From NCBI GenBank assembly GCA_951804985.1, contig OX638132.1, positions 84,882,696 through 84,946,695 on the forward strand: 64,000 nucleotides of DNA, in the 5' to 3' direction. The notes beneath the pieces were generated by a model. That model was not told the origin of the DNA. It did not search any database and saw nothing but the letters and a program-made list of their open reading frames with translations. Source of the DNA: Dryomyza anilis (Eukaryota; Arthropoda; Insecta; Diptera; Dryomyzidae). Made by a program: the position numbers and the translations under genes. Position 1 is the first letter of the stretch; every line of letters begins with the position of its first letter. Below are positions 45,791 to 55,623 of this stretch, piece after piece.

Positions 45791-47490
45791 CGTACTCGAG
45801 TTTTATATATGTTAAGAGATACATGTTTTTAATGGTTTTTAAGATATTTTTTTTTTCGATTTCAACACTGAAAAAAATTATTTACCTTATAGAAGTAAAA
45901 TGGCTCCATAGAAAATTATTCTTTTACGGAAGCACAAACATTTCTTTAATTTGAATAAAAAAAAATCGTTGATTTAAAGAAAATTTTCTTTGATTACAAG
46001 AAAAATAGGTTTGATTTAAAGAAAAAACATTCTAAATCCTTCCCATATTAACCTAAATTGTTTTTTGTGCAAATGTGCAATTTAGACAACTGATAAGGAG
46101 AATCGAGAAATGCATTGTTCAATTTTTTTTCCACAGATATGTAGTTCAAAGTGGTAAAAAATGGTCAAAAATCAAAATTGTGAGGTTTTTTTTATATTTA
46201 AATATCTCCTGAACGATAAAAGTTAGGTCTCGTATTAAAGCTTATAAAACAAGCTTTTTGAAAATAACTTCTAAACATGAACATCTGAGCAATGGTCATT
46301 ATCCTTGTACTTCAAATTAGATGTCCTTTTTAACATTCTGAAAAAATCGTAAATGTTGTTTAATTTAATATAAATGTTCATACCAACCCCAGACAAAAAA
46401 TATACAAGGAAACTGGTATTATAGAAGTAGTAGTAGTTTGAGGTAGTTTGAGGAAAACGCACAGGAATATGGCGGAAAATACACATTGCCTAGCAGGCAT
46501 TTTGATTTTTTTTTTTTTGGTTTTGAAAGGTATCTTCATAGTTAGAATATGGGAGGGAAAGGTACTCTGCTGGTAGCAAGCAAACACATTTTATACGAAT
46601 TTTTGTTTTGAAATTTTCAAAACTTGATCAACAAGTTGTCGACAGAAAATTTTGTTTACAAATATCAAAATTTCCTTCAAAATTTTTCAGTATTGAAAAT
46701 TGTTGTCATTTGTAAACATCGATGTTTACTTTCGTCGGTTTGCAACGCAAATTGTTTTAAGTAAAACTTGAAATTGTGCCGCATTGTCAAGTATTTGCTG
46801 ATATAAATAGCAAGGGGTGCTCAGAATGGTCCATTCAGCCATTATCGTTTACAAGAAAATTATCGAACCGATGAGTTTTTCGGGGAAATACTACAAACAA
46901 AATTCGTCGTTGTTTTGTACAATAAGGAGTTTTTGGTAGGGCAGAATAGATGGACACCCTTGATGTGCATTATATGTTTATGCTCCCTACCTTTCCCTAC
47001 CAATTTGCTTCCAGCACATTGCCTACATTACCCTGCTCGTGCCTACCAATCTGCTTACACCTGTTTGGCTACCATACCCTACCCTATGCCTGCCATTTCG
47101 CTATCAATTTTGTTTTCATGCTATATCAGGGAACTTTTGTCCACATTCCCACCTTTGCCTACCTCAAAGATGCATATAAAATGTGATTTCAATGCGTACA
47201 GGTAGCTTGTTTGCCTGCGTGTTTCGAACCATTTGCCTGCTTAAAATTTTTTCTGGGGAACACATTTTTTTAAAAAATAGTTTTTTAATTTTTATTTATT
47301 TTTTGTATCTAGTTTTTGATATATTGATATTTGGATATCAATATATCTCAAAAACTAGAGACAATTTAATAAAATTGAAGTCATTTTCGAAATCAACGTT
47401 GCAAATATATTAAAAAATTATTGCAATTTTTAGTGTTGAAAAAAAACATTTTTTTTAAATACAAAGAATAAATAAAAATTAAGAAAATTA
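45791..47490. other. AT-rich DNA with a CCTACC-rich stretch
   Basis: 46980-47130 is rich in CCTACC, CTGCC and TTTGC phrases, an apparent low-complexity remnant. No gene. Confidence 0.35.
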
Positions 47491-47496
47491 TTTATA

Positions 47497-48214
47497 ATAT
47501 CGTCACTGTCATGCCAAAGGGGCGAATGTGCATTTTTAAAAATGTTGGGAAATCAAATTTTAAAGTTTGAAGTGCTTTAAAAATTAGAAAAATGTATATT
47601 TTCTTTAATTTATTCTGTTATTTTAGTTTACTCGTCAATTATTATAACGTATGTAAAATATCTTTAGATTTGGACAACCTACTGAATTATAAATACGGAT
47701 TTTGTGAGGCTATATCCTGATCAAAACGCAAATATTTTTGTTTTTTATGATATAACTTTTTATTAGCGCAAGATAAAATAGTTATGTAGAGGCATTAATT
47801 GTTTGTTTTTAAAGCACCTATCGATCTGCATCATTAATTAAAAATATTGGGTCAAACATTAATTTGCCATTTGTTATTTGCAGGAAAAAATGTATGGCGA
47901 AATAATTTTTAAATAATGATGCAGATCAATGGGTGCTTTCAAAACAAATAATAAATGCTTTTACACCACTATTTTACCTTATACCAATAAAAAGTTATGG
48001 CGAAAAAACGAAAAGATTCGCCCTTTTGGCATGACAAGATTTAAAATTTTTCAAATTCGCCCTTTTGGTTTTGTTTTTTGTGGCTAGAAATACCCAACAA
48101 AACGACACGCCATTTTGGCACAGCATACTTGAGGATAAACTACATTCAAAAATGTAAAAAAACGCAAATGTCAAAAATTGCACATTCGCCCCTTTGGCAT
48201 GATAGTGACGATAT
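47497..48214. mobile_element. 718-bp TIR element with AAAGGGGCGAATGTGC ends, intact copy
   Basis: 36-bp terminal inverted repeats with one mismatch: ATATCGTCACTGTCATGCCA then AAGGGGCGAATGTGCA, and the inverse ending at 48214. A second inverted pair lies inside (AAAGCACCTATCGATCTGCA at about 47811 against GCAGATCAATGGGTGCTTT near 47920), as do CCCTTTTGGCATGACAAGAT and ATTCGCCCTTTTGG. No protein. The degraded inverse copy is at 19530-20206. Confidence 0.9.
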
Positions 48215-49440
48215 ATGACGATTATTAAGAATTTACTAAGCCTAGTACTAACTACATTCAATGATATCCTTATATGATTTTTAATTGAAAAAAAAATCTT
48301 CCCACTTGGTACGAATTATTTAGATTTTTACAGAATTATTGGATCTATTTATGGGTTTGATTAATTAAATTTAAAACTAACTTTTACAAAAGATTACCAT
48401 ACAAAAATAAATAAGAATTCGTCTTCACGTTAATTCATGATTTAATTCTTTTTCAGTATAGAGTGCTGAAGATCTAACTAAGTATGAGAAAACGTTGAAT
48501 AAAACTTAAAATGAAACTTTCTACAATCAATAAGAATACTACTAAGAATCCTTAAACTTTTTTGTTGCAATATATAAATAGAAAGATACCTACTATAAAA
48601 ATGAACTATTTTAAATATTGTAATATATTTTTCATAAACCCTACTTTTTTTTAGTTACCACAAACATTTTCACGCAGCATGTATTCGAACCCAAAACGCT
48701 TTAAGCGCCATCTACAGCCAAAATTGTTAGAGAGCGACATCTATGATAACTTGGTGTGTATTAAAATCATCCTGGAATGAGCACTGCGCATGTCTCGTTT
48801 TTAGCAAAAGCTCGTATATGACAAATATTTACACCAATCAACACAGAAATATATGTTTTTTTGCAGTTAGAAATATTTCGTTATTTGAACCTATTTTTAG
48901 TCGCACATAATATATCGAATTAAATGCAAGAAGGAATTGCTAAATTTAAATAACAAAATCAATGCCTAAAATGAGTAATAAATATTAACACTTTTTGACA
49001 TATACAAAAAACAAATACTATTAAATATAAAAGTATTAAAAAGAAGGAAAATGCCATTAAAATAACTACATATGTTGTAAAGATTTCTATAGACATCTTT
49101 ACTACATTTGTATTCTAAATAAAAGAATTATAAAGAGAAATTATTACATCGGCATTTATTTTTACTACATTATGTATTCATATAACTAAAAAAAAATTCA
49201 GTAATGTAGTAAATATTAATAAATGAATTTAAAGTTTGGTTTCTGAGTGTTTATAATGTATACGGGACATTTAAAATTTAATTTTATCATTTCTAAAAAG
49301 AAATTAAATTTCCTAAATTTCAATTATTTGTTTATTTCTAAATTACACTGGAAAATAGTGTAGTCTAAATATATATTAAGATTTCAAATCACATTGCGTA
49401 TGAGTGAGCTTGAATTGTATATCAATTTTGTCTTTTGATT
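48215..49440. other. AT-rich DNA, nothing recognised
   Basis: A short GC-richer stretch at 48670-48800 (AACGCTTTAAGCGCCATCTA) may be a decayed element end. Confidence 0.35.
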
Positions 49441-49482
49441 TGTGTCTCTTGAGGTTGTTATAGAAAAATGACAAGTGTACCA

Positions 49483-49719
49483 CTACTTTCCAACCTCATA
49501 TTTCAATACACAATCAGTCGTCTTTTCAAATCGTGTCACGAAAGAATAACGTGCTGCTGTGGCGACACCGTCCGCGCACAAATGGCTGACAGGAAAGTGC
49601 AGCAAACTTTTGACATTTCTGCATTTGTAACGCTTATCACTGCAACAACAAGAATGAGCGGAAAAACTTCTTGTACAAAAAGAACAGCCACATCCACAGT
49701 AAAGTTTAGAACAATTCAT
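49483..49719 (-). other. Cysteine-rich open frame, uncertain
   Basis: The 78-residue frame begins MNCSKLYCGCGCSFCTRSFS, with nine cysteines in the first 33 residues (positions 3, 8, 10, 12, 15, 24, 25, 26, 33), then becomes ordinary. The CXC and CXXC spacing recalls metallothioneins, but I recognise no specific family member and the second half does not fit. It could be a decayed gene or chance. Confidence 0.25.
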
Positions 49720-50179
49720 GATTTCATGTTTATTTTTTTTTTTATTTTAGATATTTTTGTTGAACAAACTTTAGATTTTTATTTGTTCAAATAACTAGAA
49801 TTTTCCATTTTTAATGGAAAAATACATGAATGATTGGGAGTTGGGAGAACTTTGTGCTTTTTTTTTTAAATATAGATTTTAGAAAAGTAGCAATAGCCTT
49901 CGACAGAAGCCGACAGCCACCTGACATAGCGTGGGGAATAAGTACTACATAGATATTGTCGTTGTTGAGTTAAATTCTAATAATTTTATTTTAAATATTT
50001 CAAAATTTGATTTAAAAATCGTAAATACAACAGAAATATTTTGTGTTTCCAGAAAAGTGTGTTTCGAGAAAAATGTCAACCACAACCATGGAATTCAAAA
50101 TGCTCAAATCTTTGAAATGTTTGTGGATTTGGAATCTTAAATATTTGAATCCAAATGTCTGAAAATAAAATTCTATTCC

Positions 50180-51270
50180 ATTAACGGTAATATATAAAAA
50201 TGCTCATAAAGTTCCGTTACTCTACAACTTTTGTATATAGCAATTTTTAATGTACTTTGAGTAACCAAATTAACCAATTTTAAAGAAATACAGTTAAAAA
50301 TTATATTTTATATGTTTTCTCGCAAACTTAATTAATTTTTCTGTAGCATCAAAATAACGATGCATATCAAAATAACGTGAAACTATTAATATTTTTATAA
50401 GGCTGTGACAATATGTCACGTCCGGAACCGAAAAGATACATTTATTATCAGGTGAAGCTGAACCTAATTTTTAAAGAATTGAATTGTAGCTTCTAGAACA
50501 GAATTTTCACGCCATTTTCAAAAATGTGCACTTCGATTTCCTAGTAATTCTAGAAACACTTTTGTAGCTCATTGAAATCGGTCACGTCCAGAACATTGTG
50601 TACCAAAAGTATAAGAGAACAATATAAAATAAGAAAAATTAAAAAAAAAAAAAAAATCGTACATTACCTAATATTAAATGTTAATATTGATATAATAAAA
50701 AAAAAGAAATCGTTGTGAAAATTTCCATACGAAACATTTGGTTCCGTCTTGAATTTTTCTGTGATTTATTATGAAATAATTAGAAACTTTAGGACCAAAG
50801 TGTACCCATAAAAAAATAAAGTATCTTATCTAAGCTATTTTTTTAAATAACTCAAAAAAATAATTTATACTCAAAATTTCTATATGGAACTTTTTGTTCC
50901 GCCCGAAATGTCACGTCCGCAATTCTGTTCTGTGATTTATTATGAGAAAATTATAAACTTTTAGAAAAAAATCTTAATATACTAATAAAGCACATTATCT
51001 CAAGTATTTTTAGAAATTATTCAAAAAAATAATAATTAAGCAACATTTGCTGACTTTTGGACATTTTCATATGTACCTCAATTCCGCACTTTCGTTTTCA
51101 GTCACGTTCGGATTGCGTCGTATTTGATTGATATCATTTGATTTAGCGTACAGAATATTTTAATTTTTTATAATTTTTAACTCTTCTATTCAAATATAAA
51201 AAATACTTCGAGATATTTCAGTTTTAAGCGTAGGAATGACACGTCCGTTACTGCTGGAAACATCCAATTA
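50180..51270. repeat. Degenerate repeats with CACGTCCG and TCTGTGATTTATTATGA
   Basis: CTGTGATTTATTATGAAATAA (50759) and CTGTGATTTATTATGAGAAAA (50930) head two units about 170 bp apart. TCACGTCCGGAACC, GTCACGTCCAGAAC, GTCACGTCCGCAATTC, GTCACGTTCGGATTG and ACACGTCCGTTAC are scattered through the block. No coding. Confidence 0.65.
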
Positions 51271-51536
51271 TCAGATATTTTTTAATTAAAGTTTTATTTT
51301 TCTTTTTTTTTGTAAAAAAAAACTCTCACTCCGCCGGTCGGATTCGGTAATCAACGTTGGACCCATCACTTTGAGTACAAATATACAACGCACAACTCAA
51401 ATTGTGTGAGACCTCGGCATTAGTTCTTCAGGACTGAGTGCCAAGCAGTACCTTTATTAAATAATTGATTTAAATTGAGTACACACGTAGAATAGAAATC
51501 GAAAGTGTCGTTTTCATTCTATAAGTGGTATATTTA

Positions 51537-51872
51537 GGGTTTTTCAATAAGAGCGCTACAAAAGTTTTTATATGGGTTTTTCAACAGGGACGCTACAAAA
51601 GTAGAGCGACAGGGATAGCAAACGGCGCCATATTTATTGACGTTCTTTTTGCATTTTTCTTCAGTAAGGTTTGCCATTTCACGATGGAAAGATATACGAG
51701 CCAACAACGAGTCAAAATTATTAAAATTTACTACCGAAATTCGAATTCGTATATTTTTTCATTATGAAATGGCAAACCTTATTGAAGAGAAATGTCAAAA
51801 GAGCGGCAAGACATATGGCGTCGTTTGCTGTCCCTGTCGATCTACTATTGTAGCGTAGCATTTGAAAAACCC
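51537..51872. mobile_element. Palindromic rosa-like derivative, second copy
   Basis: 3' terminus GGGTTTTTCAATAAGAGCGC, then at 51572 GGGTTTTTCAACAGGGACGC, the leader and the first 25 or so codons of transposase (MERYTSQQRVKIIKIYYRNS). The leader then repeats inverted (AAATGGCAAACCTTATTGAA, to TTTGAAAAACCC). Longer than the 4483-4692 version because it includes coding sequence. Confidence 0.85.
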
Positions 51873-52308
51873 GTTACATCCCAACAAAACGTGCGCGTAT
51901 TACACCGTCCGACAGTACATATTACACATGAACCAACTGACTTAGGTCTACAACTAGGGGCCAAATGAAGTTAAACTGCGTTTACAGTTTTTGTTATTTC
52001 ATGATCCTGTTTACTTTTAAAAGGACTTTAATCTTTCCAAGGTAACAATTTTCGATAATTTAATTTAATTATATTAATTATACATAACCTAAGATGCCAC
52101 AATTGATGTAAAATGAAAGAAGAGAATCTTGCCAAATTTTATGCATTTTTTTTATCCTGTCAGTTGGAAATAATATCAATACTGTCATTTTAAAACAAAA
52201 TTCTTATTCAATGAATGTTTAAAGTCCTTTTAAAAGAAAACGGGATCACGAATTAAAAAACTGTAAATGCTGTTTAACTCCATTTGACTCTAGTGCCAGA
52301 CATATAAA
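51873..52308. other. Spacer between two rosa-like copies
   Basis: CTAGGGGCCAAATGAAGTTAA near 51952 and TTTAACTCCATTTGACTCTA near 52272 are roughly inverted, and CTTTTAAAAGGACTTTAA (52013) faces AAAGTCCTTTTAAAAG (52220). The whole spacer therefore looks like one decayed palindromic MITE of about 340 bp. Confidence 0.55.
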
Positions 52309-53304
52309 GGGTTTTTCAATAAGAGCACTACAAAAGTTTTTTTTACCGATGCTGCCAATCGACTGGACCATTTCGTGAGATAACACGTTCTCCAAACTTG
52401 GTTTCCAATAAATTGATTGTGGCATTCGCTGTGTGGCTTGTGGCGCCGTCCTGTTGGAACCACATGTCCTCCAATTTCATATCATTCAATTGGGGCCAAA
52501 AATATTCGGTTATCATTGAACGGTATCGATTCCCATTCAGAGTAACGTGCCGGTCTTGATCATCACGGAAGAAGTACGGCCCAATGACGCCGCCGGCCCA
52601 TAAACCGCACCAAACCGTAATTTTTTCGGGATGCAATGAGGACTCATGGAGTACGTGTGTATTGCTGTCTGACCAATAACACGTATTTTGTTTATTGACG
52701 AAGCCATTCAGCCAGAAATGAGCCTCATCGCTGAAGATGTTTTTTCGATGAAAATCCGAATCATTTTCAAGTTGTTGCTCAGCCCAATTCACGAACATAC
52801 GACGCTTCTGGTGGTCAAGCGGCTTCAGTTCTTGCGTCAATTTGATTTTGTAAGGATGTAGGCCAAAATCTTTTCGCAAAATTCGCCACAAGGACGTCAC
52901 AGAGATGCCCAACGCTTGAGAACGACGTGTGAGAGACACATTTGGGCTTTCTTCAATTGAAGCCTCAGCGGCAGCAATATTCTCGACACTTCTTTGTCTC
53001 ACTGGCACGGGAACATTTTGTAATGTGTCTGTGGATTCAAATTTTTCCACTAGACGCTCAATTGTTGATCTGCTAGGACGATTATGACGACCATAAATTG
53101 GACGTAGCGCTCTTAACGTAGAGGCCATTGACTCCGAATTTCGGTAGTAAATTTTAATAATTTCGACTCATTGTTGGCTCGTATATCTTTTCATCATGAA
53201 ATGGCAAACCTTACTGAAGAGAAATGTCAAAAGAGCGGCAAGAAATATGGCGTCGTTTGCTGTCCCTGTCGCTCTACTTTTGTAGCGTCCATGTTGAAAA
53301 ACCC
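52309..53304 (-). mobile_element. rosa-like (DD41D) mariner, longest copy
   Basis: 996 bp from GGGTTTTTCAATAAGAGCAC to GTAGCGTCCATGTTGAAAAA then CCC. The termini are inverted but unequal (AATAAGAGC against AACAGGGAC), as in all copies here. Confidence 0.88.
52343..53197 (-). pseudogene. DD41D mariner transposase, nonsense codon and 3' deletion
   Basis: The expected start (ATG ATG AAA AGA TAT ACG) lies at about 53197. Codon 9 or 10 is TGA (53168-) where the 20960 and 51537 copies have a sense codon; the open part restarts at ASTLRALRPIYGRH and runs to 52343. Visible: paired HTH region (RPSRSTIERLVEKF and SLTRRSQALGISVTSLWRIL), FSDEAHFWLNGFVNKQ (first Asp), WFQQDGATSHTANATINLL (second Asp). 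The protein ends VISRNGPVDW followed by QHR and stop, directly before the terminus, so the third catalytic Asp (CDLTPLDYF in the family, 41 residues after the second) is deleted. Inactive. Confidence 0.9.
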
Positions 53305-53546
53305 ATTGGTTTCATGTATAACGAAAATATTCACTTTTTTTCGGTTGGTGTTATGTTGAGGTTGTTCTTATTTTGGCCACTTATAGCAAATCGACAGAGC
53401 AATTTACATATAAACTCAAAACTAATTGTTATTTATAAATTCAAGTATAGTAATCAATTTAAAAAAAAAATATTTCTATACATTGCTATATGCCGGAATC
53501 ATATTAGTTAAAAGTTTTCTGGATTTGCTCATATGCATCATAAGCA

Positions 53547-54049
53547 CTAGACATCTGCACAAATGCATTTGAAACTCACTTCAAGACATTAATTTTATTT
53601 CAAGACTTGTACTGTCGCCGACTCTATGCTTGAAAAACAAATTAATACTTTGCTCCCAACAACAATGCACAAGTAGTGTCAAAGCAAAACACAAAGACGT
53701 TGTTGTAGTGCAGCGTCTATAATGATGTGCAATAAAAATTCAAACACTGAAATGAACTGCTGTGTACTCTGTGAATTTTACATTTTTTTATCTTTCTTAC
53801 TTTCATTAATATGGAAATATCGAAAATATTCAAAAGGTATAAGAAAGTCATATAATATCAAGTTTTTTATCGTACAATATATTTATCATTATTTAATTGT
53901 TCAGTGACACGTAGTGTCGTTTTGTTTTGTTTTTCATTGCATTGAAAATGTCTTCAAAAAAAATGTATTGACACTACTTGACATGAATAAAACAAATACT
54001 GCAGTGAAATGAAGTCACTTCACTGTAATAAATTTTTGCAGCTGTCTAG
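53547..54049. mobile_element. TIR element CTAGACATCTGCACAAATG family, copy B
   Basis: 503 bp: CTAGACATCTGCACAAATGC at the left, AAATTTTTGCAGCTGTCTAG at the right. The interior has CAAGTAGTGTCAAAGCAAAA and CAGCGTCTATAATGATGTGC, inverted relative to copy A. Confidence 0.8.
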
Positions 54050-54100
54050 TAGGCACATATTTTGTGAAGTAACTTCGACCATACAAATTATAATATATAA

Positions 54101-54287
54101 TAGACATCTGCACAAATGTATTTGAATTTTCCCCTACAAAATATTCAATACTGCACTTTACATTGACTGCATTTTGCAATGACAGTCAACAGTATTATAG
54201 TGAAGTCACTCCGGCTATTGCAGTTCACTGCAGTATTCAAGTCAATTAGTGTTAAGACATTTTTTTTTCAAGAATTTCTAATGTCTA
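54101..54287. mobile_element. TIR element CTAGACATCTGCACAAATG family, copy C (short)
   Basis: TAGACATCTGCACAAATGTA to TTTCTAATGTCTA. Contains TGCATTTTGCAATGACAGTC, AACAGTATTATAGTGAAGTC, as in copy A at 36140-36190. Confidence 0.65.
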
Positions 54288-54597
54288 ATACGCACATTAA
54301 GCATAGATTTTTCACCGTGCACGCTTCAATTAGATTTTGATAATTGAAAACAAAAGGATTTGAACTAAGCAAGAAACTTAAAGCGAAGCAGAGATATGCC
54401 AAAAATAGGGTAAAAGTCAACCCTTGGCAAATAATTTAACGCAATAAACCGCTTAATAAAGTTGACGGGTGCCAAGCCTGCCTCCCAAGGGGTTTCAAGT
54501 CAACAGGTGCGATAGACACGCCCAACTTTAAGACAGTTCAATAAACTGTTGTTGTTTTTATTACATTTTTTTTTTGTGTTGTTTCTTTTATTGTAGA
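54288..54597. other. Single-copy DNA leading into a splice-acceptor-like tract
   Basis: 54540-54597 is a long T-rich tract ending TTATTGTAG. Confidence 0.45.
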
Positions 54598-54789
54598 ACC
54601 TGCACAAAGTATGGAAAGAAATCCAGCTGACGACCGAAGAATACGACGACGCAACAAAAGCCACACAAAAGCCGGACAATAAAAAGAAAACGTCGAACAA
54701 AATCAACGATAAAACTCAAATTGAATTGTTATGCGAAGGGGTCAGCGGTAAAGTAAACGAGGTAGATTTGACAGGATTCATATGCCTTT
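54598..54789 (+). other. Candidate internal exon, unrecognised
   Basis: After acceptor TAG at 54595-54597 one frame is open for 63 codons: NLHKVWKEIQLTTEEYDDAT, then KATQKPDNKKKTSNKINDK, TQIELLCEGVSGKVNEVDL. Composition is balanced and charged, unlike the AT-driven frames nearby. Possible donors: GTAAAG at 54749, GTAAAC at 54754, GTAGAT at 54763. No ATG start. I recognise no family; it may be an untranslated or chance frame. Confidence 0.25.
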
Positions 54790-55610
54790 AGTCTGGGTTT
54801 GGTGTATTTTAGTTTTTGTATTTTTGTATTTTTATATTTGCATATTTATTTTTATTTGTATTTGCAAACAACAAAAGGTTCTAACGACCGTTAACCGAAT
54901 ACCCGCTGCAAATGTAACTAATTTGCGTAAAGTTCGCTGTGGCCGGGACCTAAAATGGCACGTTGTGCATAATTATTTCTCAGGCATAAAGTTTTCGGAT
55001 GCTTCTGGCTTTTGGCGCACAGAGTTCTGGCCACTCAATTAAAACTGTTGACCTCCAGCTCATGCATATTTCAAAGAAGTGTTAGCAGGCAGGACTAGAA
55101 GTCAGCAACAAGTAGGACTTTTTGACTTTCTTGCGTAGCCATAAAAATCTCTCAACTCGACTTTTAGCTCTAATTCGAGTTCTTCCATACTCCTCCACAA
55201 ACCCAATGCAATGCCATACCATAAAATACCAAAACAGAGGCCCCAAAAAGTACGACATGGTTGGGTGGCTTTGTTTCGGCCAAAAGTGAAAAGTTAGCCG
55301 CAAAGTTGGTCTTCGAGTTAATGGGCTGCGCCGCAACGGTACGATGACGGTTTTCTGCTAACAATCAAATTATGCAGCCCATCTAAGCAGTAACCATGGG
55401 GACTACGCGTGGCTCTAATGCGTGCGAAGCATGCCGAAAACTACAAACTTGGCGGCGAAATTTTGCAAATGACTACACATTAATGCGGGCCTAACTACTA
55501 AACAAAACAAAAAATTGATGATATTGATCAATGGGAGTGATGGGATGATGGGTTTTTTTTCTGCGAAACATTGAATTTTTAGTGAAAAATTGAATTCTAA
55601 GTGAAATTTA
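54790..55610. other. GC-richer single-copy block without a recognisable gene
   Basis: 54880-55510 has near-exonic composition on both strands but only frames of 60-86 codons without domain content. Confidence 0.35.
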
Positions 55611-55623
55611 ACTTTTGTGTAAT

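Noticed and set aside
46915..47205. 96-codon Pro/Leu/Cys-rich frame
   Set aside because: The CCTACC-rich low-complexity stretch explains its composition.
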